A stretch of 13,475 bases of DNA from UBA1731 sp963653155 (GCA_963653155.1 CAVJWR010000088.1:1-13475), one strand, 5' to 3'; shown: positions 1-8,100, counted from the stretch's first letter. The notes: a model not told the origin generated them from the letters alone. A program made the numbers and translations.

Positions 1-299
1 ATACTATATCTCTCAGGATATTTTCAGACGACTGATATGGTTTTTTAATTTCTATTGATACAGATTTTAAAGATGTACTGATATGTTTTAGGGACAAACG
101 GGGACAAGACCCGACAGATGAGGGGCCTGTCCCCACGATTTCAGATGACAAAACTTTTACATTCGCTGACAGGCAGATGACAACTCGGTAGCGCGGATTT
201 GGTTTAATATGCGGCATTCATGTCATTCACGCCCGATGGATGACCCGCAGAATTGGGATCTTGTCAAAATGCCGATCCCGTGAAAACAGGACTGCGCCG
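1..299. other. Non-coding region downstream of aconitase
   Basis: No supportable gene lies here; the open frames that enter this stretch are antisense or out-of-frame extensions of the aconitase gene. The first 90 bases are AT-rich, then the composition changes. Short direct repeats are visible: ACTGATATG at 31-39 and 77-85, and CAGATGACAA at 142-151 and 174-183. A GGGACA-type repeat cluster lies at 91-134. A 6-bp inverted repeat (GGGATC 255-260, GATCCC 274-279) sits just past the aconitase stop but has no following T-run on the minus strand, so it is a poor intrinsic-terminator candidate. No tRNA-like cloverleaf is complete. Confidence 0.6.
91..134. repeat. GGGACA/TGTCCCC inverted repeat cluster
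   Basis: GGGACAA at 91-97 is followed by GGGGACAAG from 100, and an inverted copy TGTCCCC lies at 128-134. The 7-bp arms GGGGACA (100-106) and TGTCCCC (128-134) could pair around a 21-nt loop. Similar GGGGACA palindromes occur as dispersed REP-like elements in many bacterial genomes, but only one copy is in view, so assignment to a mobile family is an inference. Confidence 0.4.
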
Positions 300-2246
300 T
301 TACTTTAGCGACGCGAGCAGTCCGCCGGCGAGGACAAGTTCCTTCTCGCGGCCGGAAAGTGCGGCAGTGGCCGTGATGGTCTTGCCGCCCATGCGTATCG
401 CAACCTTGCCGTCCCCTTCGATTGCCGCCCGGATATCCGCGAACTCCAGCTTGTCGCCGGAGGCTATCGCATCGTAGTCCTTCGGATTGTCGAATATGAG
501 CGGCACTATGCCGAAGTTGATCAGGTTGGCGCGGTGTATCCGCTCTATGGACTTCGCGAGCACGGCCTTTACGCCAAGATACATCGGGCAAAGCGCCGCA
601 TGCTCACGGCTCGATCCCTGTCCATAGCTTTCTCCTGCGACAATGACGTTCGCAAGGCCAGCCTTCCTGTTCTCCAGACAACGGTCATGGAACGAACTGT
701 CGCACGGCTCGAATACGAACTTCGCGTATTCGGGGATGTTCGAGCGGAACTTCAGCCTCGCGCCGGCAGGCATGATATGGTCGGTGGTGATCTTGTCGCC
801 GACCTTTATCGCGCACACGCCGCTGAACGAAGCCGGAAGTGGCTCGCCCTTCGGCACCTGCGCAATGTTGGGGCCACGCACGATCTTCGCGCCGCGAACG
901 CCCTTGTGGGCCGTCTCGCGATAGAGGAACATCGTGTCGTCGATCGGGAACTTGGCCGGAGCCGCCACAGACTTGACCGTATTCTTGCGCGGATCGACAA
1001 TCTTGCCGGCAAGCGCACTCGCCGCCGCCGTCTCCGGCGAGACAAGATACACCTGTGCGGACTTCGTTCCGCTGCGCCCTTCGAAATTGCGGTTGTTCGT
1101 GCGAAGAGAGATCGCCCCCGTGCGCGGACTCATGTGCGCACCGATGCAGAATCCGCATGCGTTCTCAAGGATGCGGCATCCGGCCTTCACGAGCGTGGCG
1201 AGCGAACCATCCTCGGCGAGCATCGAGACGACCTGACGGGATCCGCACGCGATCCCCACCTCCACATCATCGGCTACGTGCTTGCCCTTCAACATGAGGG
1301 CGACCGTCCTGATGTCGCGATACGAGCTGTTGGTGCAGGAACCGATCATGATCTGATTGACCTTCGTTCCGGCCATCTTGCGCACGGGCACGATGTTGCC
1401 GGGCGAATGCGGAGCGGCCATCAGTGGCTCGATTTTGGAAAGGTCTATCTCATACACGTCATCGTATTTCGCGCCCCTGTCGGCGACAAGCTCCACCCAG
1501 TCGCCTGCGCGTCCCTGCGCTTCAAGGAACTGCCTCGTCACCGAATCGCTCGGGAAAACGCTCGTGGTCACGCCAAGCTCCGCACCCATATTCGTTATGG
1601 TCGCGCGGCTCGGCACATCGAGCGTCTTCACGCCTGGACCGAAATATTCGAATATCCAGCCGACATTACCCTTGGTGCCAAAGCGCTCAAGCACCTTGAG
1701 TATCACGTCCTTCGCGCTCGTGCCCTTCGGCAGACGACCCGTAAGCCTGATGCCTCGCACCTTTGGCGTGGGTATGTGGAACGCGTCGCCGGCCATAGCC
1801 ACGGCGATGTCGATGCCGCCCGCGCCAATCGCGACCATTCCGATTCCGCCGCCCGTCGGCGTGTGCGAATCGCTTCCGAGAAGAGTCTTGCCGGGCTTGC
1901 CGAAACGCTCAAGGTGCAGCTGATGGCATATGCCGTTCCCGGCCTTGGAGTACACGATGCCGTATTTCTTCGCGACGGACTGGAGGAAGTCATGGTCATC
2001 GGCATTTTCGAAGCCGATCTGAACCGTGTTGTGGTCTACGTACGAGACGGCAAGCTCATTGCGCACATGAGGGACATCCATCGACTCGAACTGGAGATAC
2101 GCCATCGTGCCGGTGGCATCCTGCGTAAGGGTTTGGTCTATGCGAATCCCAAGCTCCGGATCCGTCCTTGGATCGCCCTCCACCAGATGCGCCGATATGA
2201 TCTTGCGCGTGACGTTCATTGGTTCGCTCTTGCTGATTCTTCTCAT
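300..2246 (-). CDS. acn: Aconitate hydratase (Aquifex-type aconitase)
   Basis: Interconverts citrate and isocitrate through cis-aconitate, using a [4Fe-4S] cluster in the cytoplasm, in the TCA cycle or its oxidative branch to 2-oxoglutarate. The 648-residue product has the three cluster cysteines at C304 (GSCTNSS) and C364/C367 (ENACGFCIG). It also has the SDSHTPTGGGIG substrate loop near 125-136, the swivel-domain start GDKITTDHI near 483, and GQGSSREHAAL near 542. Length and a single-chain large-plus-swivel layout fit the 'Aquifex type' putative aconitase branch; a homoaconitase or isopropylmalate isomerase would normally be shorter or split. The ATG at 2246 is chosen because AGGAG lies five bases upstream; the in-frame GTG at 2252 overlaps that Shine-Dalgarno. 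A later ATG at 2219 lacks a good ribosome site. It appears monocistronic, with its own -10 box. Confidence 0.93.
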   Translation of the reverse strand: MRRISKSEPMNVTRKIISAHLVEGDPRTDPELGIRIDQTLTQDATGTMAYLQFESMDVPHVRNELAVSYVDHNTVQIGFENADDHDFLQSVAKKYGIVYSKAGNGICHQLHLERFGKPGKTLLGSDSHTPTGGGIGMVAIGAGGIDIAVAMAGDAFHIPTPKVRGIRLTGRLPKGTSAKDVILKVLERFGTKGNVGWIFEYFGPGVKTLDVPSRATITNMGAELGVTTSVFPSDSVTRQFLEAQGRAGDWVELVADRGAKYDDVYEIDLSKIEPLMAAPHSPGNIVPVRKMAGTKVNQIMIGSCTNSSYRDIRTVALMLKGKHVADDVEVGIACGSRQVVSMLAEDGSLATLVKAGCRILENACGFCIGAHMSPRTGAISLRTNNRNFEGRSGTKSAQVYLVSPETAAASALAGKIVDPRKNTVKSVAAPAKFPIDDTMFLYRETAHKGVRGAKIVRGPNIAQVPKGEPLPASFSGVCAIKVGDKITTDHIMPAGARLKFRSNIPEYAKFVFEPCDSSFHDRCLENRKAGLANVIVAGESYGQGSSREHAALCPMYLGVKAVLAKSIERIHRANLINFGIVPLIFDNPKDYDAIASGDKLEFADIRAAIEGDGKVAIRMGGKTITATAALSGREKELVLAGGLLASLK

Positions 2247-2251
2247 GTTCA

Positions 2252-2256
2252 CTCCT
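2252..2256 (-). promoter_or_regulatory. Ribosome binding site of aconitase
   Basis: On the minus strand AGGAG is followed by a 5-nt spacer and ATG at 2246-2244. It decides between the ATG at 2246 and the GTG at 2252, which overlaps this motif. Confidence 0.7.
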
Positions 2257-2272
2257 AATGAATAAGTTTCAT

Positions 2273-2278
2273 ATTATA
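2273..2278 (-). promoter_or_regulatory. -10 box (TATAAT) for aconitase
   Basis: A perfect TATAAT is read on the minus strand, about 27 bases before the ATG. It would give a transcript start near 2266 and a short leader of about 20 nt. No convincing -35 hexamer is seen at 16-18 bp (the best is TTTCGC-like), so the promoter may depend on an activator or another sigma-factor context. It lies in the 65-bp gap after the glycosidase stop, which supports separate transcription of acn. Confidence 0.5.
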
Positions 2279-2311
2279 CCCCAAAACGGCGTCGGCGAAA
2301 TCGGCTCGCCA

Positions 2312-4525
2312 TTATAACTCTGGAGGGATCTCCATGGAATAGCGCACGGGGCCAAGCAGCCCGCAATCGCGAAGGGGCCAGTTGCTTGCGTCCAGCGGCT
2401 TGCGGTCCGCATAGGACAGCATATTCACATCGTGGAAATACTTCCAGTCAATGCCATTGCGGTCATTGTACCTTATCCGGTTGGCGCCCACGGAAGTGAC
2501 CTCCACCTCAAGAAGGTTGCCTTTCCCCTTGACCAGCGCGGCGGGAACGGATACGCGGAACGGAGCCATTATGGCGAATCCGACATCCTTTCCGTTTACC
2601 TTTACCCGTGCCGAGCTGCGAACGTCGCCAAGATCGATGACGATGGCGCGACCGCCCCCCTCTTCGCAGTCGAACTTCGTGCTGTAGCGCATTGTCCCGC
2701 AAAACGGATTCTCGCTACCATCCTCGTTGACGCTCCAGGATGCAAGCTTCCGCATCACCCTCACGGGAGGAATGGAAGGGCCGCCCGCAACAGGCTCAAG
2801 CCTCCACGGGCCACCAATCTCAATGGGACTGCCGGATGCGCCACGGGAATGGCGCACTGCAGCCGATTGCCGTACAGCCGCCCCGCCATTCACCGACAGG
2901 AACACAGATTCGCCGCTCTCCAGCGCAACCTCAAAGCCGCCCTCATCAGACCAGTCTGCGGCGGATATCGTTCCCGTCATCGGGCACATCAAGGCCCCTG
3001 CCTTGCCAACGGCTGAAGGCCGGAAGCGAGCGGCGATCCTAACCACATTCGTGTTCACGATGAAATACACGGTATCACTCCCTCTACGAAACCTCGTGGC
3101 GGAGAGTCCCGCCCGTGCGAACGGTTCCGGCATGGCCTTGCGCCCACCCCTGAACGCCGCTATCGCGTCAGCCGTCTCCTTGGGGACGGAAGCGCCTTCG
3201 GGCACTATCACGCGGGCATATCTGCCAAGGTCAAGCGTACGCAACTGCCTGTCGGACACATAGTCGAACTGGACGCCCTCTGCCACCAGACGACGCGCAG
3301 TTGCGCCTATCGGCAAGGCATGGAACCACTCCGAAGCGTCATGGACCGTCATGCGCCCATCCTGCGCGGACATGGCGGCAGAACTATCCGTATAAGGCCA
3401 ATAAAGCAGCGTATCCTCGTCCGGAACGCATTCCTGGAACATCGACTGGCATCTGGCGATGTATGCGTTGAGGATATCCACATCATGCCATATCGGGTTG
3501 CGCGGGTTCATCTCGCTGCTGGCGTAGAAGCACCATCCCGGCCATGTGACGCCTACCGGCGAATAGCACAGCCCATGGTAGAACATGTGGTTTACGCCCG
3601 AAAGGAACAGCCGGTCGATGAACATCTTGAAGTCGGCCAGCGTCTCGGTGAAATGCTCTCCGAGCCATGTGCAGGATTCGCTCGCCACCAGCTTGCGCCC
3701 CGCGACATGGGCTGCGGACGACGCGAACTTGGACACAAGTATGTCGCGGCATTCATGCGAGAACATCTCGGTCTCCGGGATGTCCGCAAGGGCATAGAGA
3801 TCCAGCCAATTGCCGGGGGAACCATGCGCCTCGTTGCGCGACAGATAACCGTTGCCTCGGCACCAGTCAGTCCACACCTTGAAAGCGGCATACTGCAAGT
3901 CGTCGGGTGTTCCGGTCGTCTTTGGCCTGGCGCGATAGTACTCGTAGCTGTCATGGTAGAATGCACGAGGCCGTGCAGCCACGTTTGCGCCCTTGCCGAA
4001 TATCCCTTCGAACCTGGCGATGAAGTTGCTCATGGATGAGGTGGAGAACGGATCGACCATGTAGCCTTCGCCTCCCGGCCCGGCACGCTTCACCCTCATT
4101 CCGCTGGAACAGGCATCCTCCCTTGTGATCCATGGCCCACCAAAGCACCAGCCCGAGCCCATCGTGATGTCCACAAGCAACCCATGCCTGTGTGCCGTCT
4201 GCACCGCAAGATTCCAACCCTCTATCCAACTCTCGGAAAGGTACTCGCGATACTTCGGCTCCCAGCCCTTGGCGCCGTATATCGGAATCACATGGAAGCC
4301 GCCAAAGCCCTTAGCCGCCATCTCCCGGCACTGGAACTCAAGGCCCTCGGCATCGACGGCAGACCCCATCCACCAATTGTATGCCCAAGGCTTGGCCTCC
4401 GGACGCACTTCAGGCCACACTGGCAGCTCCGATGACACTCCATGCGCACAGCTGGCCAGAAGCAGCATGGCCACCGCACACAACCTGTCACATCCCACGG
4501 GAACGATACTGCGAATGCCTTTCAT
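2312..4525 (-). CDS. GH106-like glycoside hydrolase lipoprotein
   Basis: Probable alpha-L-rhamnosidase-type enzyme of the GH106 fold, anchored at the envelope. The N-terminus has a basic/hydrophobic signal ending in a lipobox L23-A24-S25-C26. Family landmarks are the start of the barrel (PWAYNWWMGSAVDAEG, 46-61), GFGGFHVIPIYG (73-84), HDSYEY (191-196), DIPETEMF (248-255) and SESCTWLGEHF (282-292). The C-terminal ~130 residues look like the jelly-roll sugar-binding domain: YSTKF, the IVIDLGDV region, VKVNGKDVG, then NLLEVEVTS. The acidic residues in the DIPETE and SESCTW segments are candidate catalytic or metal-site residues. At 737 residues it is shorter than many GH106 members (roughly 800-1100), so it may be a divergent subfamily and rhamnose specificity is unproven. 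It starts 20 bp after the oxidoreductase stop, so the two are probably co-transcribed. The start has a GAGG 11 nt upstream. Confidence 0.82.
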   Translation of the reverse strand: MKGIRSIVPVGCDRLCAVAMLLLASCAHGVSSELPVWPEVRPEAKPWAYNWWMGSAVDAEGLEFQCREMAAKGFGGFHVIPIYGAKGWEPKYREYLSESWIEGWNLAVQTAHRHGLLVDITMGSGWCFGGPWITREDACSSGMRVKRAGPGGEGYMVDPFSTSSMSNFIARFEGIFGKGANVAARPRAFYHDSYEYYRARPKTTGTPDDLQYAAFKVWTDWCRGNGYLSRNEAHGSPGNWLDLYALADIPETEMFSHECRDILVSKFASSAAHVAGRKLVASESCTWLGEHFTETLADFKMFIDRLFLSGVNHMFYHGLCYSPVGVTWPGWCFYASSEMNPRNPIWHDVDILNAYIARCQSMFQECVPDEDTLLYWPYTDSSAAMSAQDGRMTVHDASEWFHALPIGATARRLVAEGVQFDYVSDRQLRTLDLGRYARVIVPEGASVPKETADAIAAFRGGRKAMPEPFARAGLSATRFRRGSDTVYFIVNTNVVRIAARFRPSAVGKAGALMCPMTGTISAADWSDEGGFEVALESGESVFLSVNGGAAVRQSAAVRHSRGASGSPIEIGGPWRLEPVAGGPSIPPVRVMRKLASWSVNEDGSENPFCGTMRYSTKFDCEEGGGRAIVIDLGDVRSSARVKVNGKDVGFAIMAPFRVSVPAALVKGKGNLLEVEVTSVGANRIRYNDRNGIDWKYFHDVNMLSYADRKPLDASNWPLRDCGLLGPVRYSMEIPPEL

Positions 4526-4545
4526 CGCCTTTTACGCCTCAACAC

Positions 4546-5952
4546 TCAAAGCGTCCATCCGTTCAGGTGCGGGACATCCAGCAGGGCATTGGCCTCCGCG
4601 TCGCCGATGACCCTTTCCGCCACCGGATCCCACTTCAGCCCGCTGCGGCCAAGCCGTTCGCAGATGTTCGCCAACAGGCAGATGGAGGTTGTGCGGTGCC
4701 CGATCTCGCAATCCGTCGCGATGGGACGGTTTTCGAAGATCCCGTCGATGAAGTCCATCTCGTGGGAATGTCCGTCTTTCGGCGCGTAAAGCCTGATGTC
4801 CGTATCCTTGAGATCCTTCTTCTCGCGCCATTTCTTGAGGTGCGGCGGCAGACCGAGCTTTATCGGCAAGCCGCTGTAGAGGGCATCGTTCACCGTACCC
4901 TTTTCGCCATGGAACCATATTCCGCGAGGGTATCCCTTGCGCGTACTCAGCACGTGCACACGCAAGCCAGAAGCATAGACCACATCAAACTCGAAATCCA
5001 TGGCCCACGAGAAATGCACGCGATCAGGGTTGAACGTTCCGGCCTTGAAGTTCTCTATCGCCACTGGACCCGTCCGCTCGGTGTCGAGCGCCCATTGCAC
5101 CGTATCGATCTCATGCGCACCGAAGTCCGGTATGAGGCCGTTGCCGGTACGGTTGCAGATGCGCCATATCCTTGGCGAATGGATCGCCGGGATGAATGCG
5201 GCATTCTCCCAGTGCTCGGTGGGGCCAAGCCACAGGTCCCAATCGCTCCCCGTATAGCAGGATGGATGCCTGACAGGCGCAAGCCTGCTCGAATCGCCAT
5301 ACCAGAAACTTTCCTTGGTCGCGCTCGGTATCGCAACCGTCACGTCCTTAAGCTCACCGATGAGTCCATTCCTGACGATCTCGGCCGCAATGCGCTTGAC
5401 GGACGACGACCGCCCCTGGTTCCCCACCTGAAAAGTCACGCCCGACTCCTTTGCGACGCGAACCATCTCCCGGCCCTCGTTGATCCCAAGCGACAGGGGC
5501 TTCTGGCAATAGACGTGCTTGCCCGCCTTCATGCACCCTATCGCCATGATGGCGTGCCAATAGTCTGGGGTGGCGATCAGCACCGCGTCGATGGTGGGGT
5601 CTGCCGCGACCTCGCGCCAATCGGACGTCATGCGGCATCCTTTCGCATCGTAGTGCTTGTCCACCCGACCGCGAAACACGTCACGCCCATTGCCCTTGTG
5701 CGGATGGTCTTCGGTAGGCCCGAAAATCGGATCGCACACAAGCGTAACCTGCACCCTCGTATCCAGCAGGAACTGTTTCGTGTTTTCCCAGCCCATGCTC
5801 CCGCAGCCTATGACCGCAAGGTTTATCCGTTCAGACGGCAATGGGCGGCGAGCCGCCGGATACCCGATGCTGAAGCATCCTCCGGCCAGGAACGGCGATA
5901 CCGCCACTGCGGATCGCAGAAAATCACGACGCGAGAAACCGGTTTTTGACAT
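4546..5952 (-). CDS. Tat-exported Gfo/Idh/MocA oxidoreductase
   Basis: NAD(P)-dependent sugar oxidoreductase of the Gfo/Idh/MocA family, 468 residues. The N-terminus carries a twin-arginine signal (SRRDFLRS, residues 7-14) followed by a hydrophobic stretch and AGGC (23-26), so it is likely folded with cofactor in the cytoplasm and then exported, possibly lipid-linked. The Rossmann motif is AVIGCGSMG (46-54). The usual EKP catalytic motif reads QKP (150-152), a variant common in exported members from planctomycetes and relatives. GSDWDLWLGP (235-244), GAHEIDTVQWAL (278-289) and GHRTTSICLLANIC (418-431) fit the C-terminal substrate domain of that branch. AAGGAAAGGA precedes the ATG. The downstream GH106-like gene suggests joint action on a glycoside. 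A GH109-type glycosidase is less likely, since that group's sequence around the EKP position differs. The substrate is unknown. Confidence 0.88.
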   Translation of the reverse strand: MSKTGFSRRDFLRSAVAVSPFLAGGCFSIGYPAARRPLPSERINLAVIGCGSMGWENTKQFLLDTRVQVTLVCDPIFGPTEDHPHKGNGRDVFRGRVDKHYDAKGCRMTSDWREVAADPTIDAVLIATPDYWHAIMAIGCMKAGKHVYCQKPLSLGINEGREMVRVAKESGVTFQVGNQGRSSSVKRIAAEIVRNGLIGELKDVTVAIPSATKESFWYGDSSRLAPVRHPSCYTGSDWDLWLGPTEHWENAAFIPAIHSPRIWRICNRTGNGLIPDFGAHEIDTVQWALDTERTGPVAIENFKAGTFNPDRVHFSWAMDFEFDVVYASGLRVHVLSTRKGYPRGIWFHGEKGTVNDALYSGLPIKLGLPPHLKKWREKKDLKDTDIRLYAPKDGHSHEMDFIDGIFENRPIATDCEIGHRTTSICLLANICERLGRSGLKWDPVAERVIGDAEANALLDVPHLNGWTL

Positions 5953-6014
5953 GTTGCTTTCCTTTCCTTGTTTTTACATTGCCTATTGACGTTTCAAAGA
6001 CGCAATCCATTCGC

Positions 6015-7016
6015 CTAGCTGGCTTCCAAAGACGAGAATACGGACTGCAGCTGGCACGAGAGAACGGAACCCGCAAGTATTATCTGCCACGATATGTAGA
6101 GCCACGCGAGAACGATCGGCAGGAAGGCGAAAGAGCCGTAGAGCACCGAACTGTTCGCCACACCGACCTGGGCGATTATGCAGACCTTCAGCCACAGTCC
6201 AAACGCCAGCGCGATCACGGCGCCCGCCGTCAAGGCCCATTTCGTGCGGACCTGACAGAACGGCATGAACTTGTAGAAGAACCCGAACGCCAGTGCGGCG
6301 AAACAGAAGGTAACAAGCAGCGAAAGGGACTTGGAGAAGAGTACCGCAACCAGAAGATCCATGAACCACTTGGAATAGGGGATGTATCCGGAAGCACCTT
6401 CAAGGATGCTCTTCACCACATTGAGCAGCGGCATCGACAGTGCAAGGGCGGCAAGTATCGGAGCCACTATCGTCACAAGGAGATATAGAACACAGCGTTT
6501 CCACAGCGGGCGGGACGCCTTCACCCGCCATATCTCGTTCATCGAGGTCTCCACCATGCCAAACGTGCAGATGACCATCCACGCCAAGGTTCCAAGCCCT
6601 ACCCATCCGAGCGTGGAGGCGTCAAACTGCGCGGCCCTGTCAAGCAAGTGGTTTGAGATGCGCCGCGCCTGCGACGCAAGCGCCTTTGCGGCATCCGTCC
6701 GCTCCTTGAGGGCTTCGGGCGAGATGCCGCCAGGGATCACGACATTTTCCTGCGAGGTCTCGACCTGCGTGATGTACGCATCGAGACTGCGGTTGATCTG
6801 GGTGCGCGCGATGTCGCCGACGCCGCACACCTTGGCGAGCAGGAAGGAAAGGCAAAGGATCGGCACGAGCGAAAGCAGGGTGAAATACGTCAACCCTGCG
6901 GCGTGCAGACTGCAGCGGGCATCAAGGAAATTCCCGATGACACCGCGAAGCAAGGCCTTCGCCTTTCCGCGCCAGCCTTCAGCAGCGGGCGAGTTCGCTT
7001 TCCGCGCGCCACGCAT
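6015..7016 (-). CDS. YihY/BrkB-family inner-membrane protein
   Basis: Integral membrane protein of the YihY/virulence factor BrkB family, 333 residues, once misnamed ribonuclease BN; its molecular role is not established. The family's N-terminal signature is present (AAGLTYFTLLSLVPILCLSFL, about 39-59), as is the C-terminal one (VLYGSFAFLPIVLAWLYISWQI, about 291-312). Six hydrophobic spans are seen near 40-62, 136-155, 177-198, 222-250, 259-282 and 293-320, with FFYKFMP at 246-252. A roughly 70-residue polar insertion between the first two spans (65-135) contains SQENVVIPGGISPEALKERT-type sequence and is a common soluble loop. The start lies inside the end of nagB, overlapping by 38 bp, and only a weak AAGAAG site precedes it, so translational coupling to nagB is plausible. 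Confidence 0.85.
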   Translation of the reverse strand: MRGARKANSPAAEGWRGKAKALLRGVIGNFLDARCSLHAAGLTYFTLLSLVPILCLSFLLAKVCGVGDIARTQINRSLDAYITQVETSQENVVIPGGISPEALKERTDAAKALASQARRISNHLLDRAAQFDASTLGWVGLGTLAWMVICTFGMVETSMNEIWRVKASRPLWKRCVLYLLVTIVAPILAALALSMPLLNVVKSILEGASGYIPYSKWFMDLLVAVLFSKSLSLLVTFCFAALAFGFFYKFMPFCQVRTKWALTAGAVIALAFGLWLKVCIIAQVGVANSSVLYGSFAFLPIVLAWLYISWQIILAGSVLSCQLQSVFSSLEAS

Positions 7017-7755
7017 AGTACTTCTTGAGCTTCAGCTTGGAGGCGGCCTCCTCATCACAGAAGAACCAGGCATCCTCGTGCATCTGGAGCGCAGAGGCTG
7101 TGCAGAACTGCGATACGCCACCCTCCACTGCGGCGGCGACTGCGGCGGCCTTGTTCTTGCCGAACGCGAGAAGGATCACCTTCTTCGCCTCCATGATGGA
7201 GCCGACGCCCATGGAGAGCGCCTGCTTCGGAACGTCTGCGGCCTTCTTGAAGAAGCGGGAGTTGTCCTTGATGGTCTGCGGCGTGAGCGACACGAGACGG
7301 GTACGCGACGAAAGCGAAGATCCGGGCTCGTTGAACGCGATGTGTCCATCCGAACCGATGCCGAGAACCTGTATGTCGATGCCGCCGGCCTTCTTGATCG
7401 CGGCCTCATACGACTTCACTTCCTTGCGCCAATCCTTGGCGAGGCCATTCAGAACATGCGTGTTGGACTTCTTGATGTCGATGGAGTCGAACAGGTTGGT
7501 GTTCATGAAATAGCGGTAGCTCTGGTCATGCGTCCCGGCAAGACCCCAGTACTCGTCAAGGTTCCATGTGCGAACCTGCCTGTAGGAGACCTCCTTGGCC
7601 TTTACGGCCTTGATCATCTCCTGATACATGCATACGGGCGTCGAGCCGGTCGCGAGACCAAGCACGATCTTCGGGTTGGCCTTTACGGCGGCGGTGATCA
7701 TCGCGGCGGCCTTGCGGCTTGCCTCTTCCTTCGTTTTGCAGATTACGATTTCCAT
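6979..7755 (-). CDS. nagB: Glucosamine-6-phosphate deaminase
   Basis: Converts glucosamine-6-phosphate to fructose-6-phosphate and ammonia in the cytoplasm, so amino sugars enter glycolysis. The 258-residue product matches NagB closely. It has the phosphate loop GLATGSTP (33-40), the catalytic aspartate D67 in NLDEYWGL, and the D136/H138/E143 set in GIGSDGHIAFNEPGSSL, with the same spacing as the D141/H143/E148 triad of the E. coli enzyme. SRTRLVSLT follows at 150-158. I use the ATG at 7755 rather than the frame's upstream start at 7788 because AAAGGA lies eight bases before it and the protein then starts MEIVI as in homologues. No nagA or nag transporter is nearby, which is unusual for a dedicated catabolic operon; it could serve general amino-sugar turnover. 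Confidence 0.95.
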   Translation of the reverse strand: MEIVICKTKEEASRKAAAMITAAVKANPKIVLGLATGSTPVCMYQEMIKAVKAKEVSYRQVRTWNLDEYWGLAGTHDQSYRYFMNTNLFDSIDIKKSNTHVLNGLAKDWRKEVKSYEAAIKKAGGIDIQVLGIGSDGHIAFNEPGSSLSSRTRLVSLTPQTIKDNSRFFKKAADVPKQALSMGVGSIMEAKKVILLAFGKNKAAAVAAAVEGGVSQFCTASALQMHEDAWFFCDEEAASKLKLKKYYAWRAESELARC

Positions 7756-7763
7756 TTGTATGT

Positions 7764-7769
7764 TCCTTT
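7764..7769 (-). promoter_or_regulatory. Ribosome binding site of nagB
   Basis: AAAGGA on the minus strand lies eight bases before ATG 7755-7753. It selects the MEIVI start over an in-frame start 33 bases upstream. Confidence 0.65.
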
Positions 7770-7813
7770 CATCAAATGCGCACCCCAACCGAGGGCCCGC
7801 GAAAAGCGTAGCG

Positions 7814-8086
7814 TCAGATCCGATGCATCTTGTCGAATATCTCTTCGCGCTGGCACTTCACCTGAACGCCGATCTTCTCGCCTATCTCGGCAAGCTCGCT
7901 GCCCAGTACGTCAAAGGACTTCGTGGCGCCCTTCATGTCCGCAATCATCATCATGTTGAAGTAATCCTGGACAATCGTCTGGGAGATGTCCAGGATGTTT
8001 ACGCCACTGTCGGCAAGGTACGCGCAGGTCTTCGCGAGAATCCCTATCGTATCCTTGCCAACTACGGTAATGACGATCTTATCCAT
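7814..8086 (-). CDS. ACT-domain protein, UPF0237 family
   Basis: A 90-residue stand-alone ACT domain. The ligand-loop motif VVGKDTIGILA (8-18), NILDISQTIVQDYFNMMMI (30-48) and the tail EEIFDKMHRI match the UPF0237 group of small ACT proteins, best known from Firmicutes, whose ligand is unknown; ACT folds usually bind amino acids or similar small molecules and dimerise. The ATG at 8086 follows AAGGG at about 11 nt. A GTG at 8098, two bases past the secY stop, would add four residues and is the alternative start. The gene is almost fused to the 3' end of secY (14-bp gap) and lies 58 bp upstream of nagB, so it is likely co-transcribed with both. Confidence 0.9.
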   Translation of the reverse strand: MDKIVITVVGKDTIGILAKTCAYLADSGVNILDISQTIVQDYFNMMMIADMKGATKSFDVLGSELAEIGEKIGVQVKCQREEIFDKMHRI

Positions 8087-8100
8087 GGCTGGAGTCACCC

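Noticed and set aside
174..245. tRNA-like D-arm sequence (CTCGGTAGCGC)
   Set aside because: No T-arm (GTTC-type) or pairing acceptor stem is found at the right distance.
255..279. Intrinsic terminator after aconitase
   Set aside because: The stem is only 6 bp with a 13-nt loop and no T-run follows on the minus strand.
534..2258. 574-codon open frame on the plus strand
   Set aside because: It lies antisense to the aconitase gene, has Arg/His-rich low-information sequence with no recognisable fold, and arises from codon usage of the real gene.
2294..2310. Intrinsic terminator after the GH106-like gene
   Set aside because: A GGCGA/TCGCC 5-bp stem exists, but the following T-run is only four bases and displaced; too weak to call.
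4381..5949. 522-codon open frame on the plus strand
   Set aside because: Antisense shadow of the Gfo/Idh/MocA gene and the GH106-like 5' end; no domain or ribosome site.
5953..6014. Promoter for the oxidoreductase/GH106 pair
   Set aside because: A TTGAAA hexamer is present (5994-5999), but no acceptable -10 box occurs at 16-18 bp.
6015..7016. Ribonuclease BN annotation
   Set aside because: The family was misnamed; this is a multi-span membrane protein with no nuclease motif.
6382..7959. 525-codon open frame on the plus strand
   Set aside because: It crosses three minus-strand genes with clear family motifs; composition is that of a shadow.
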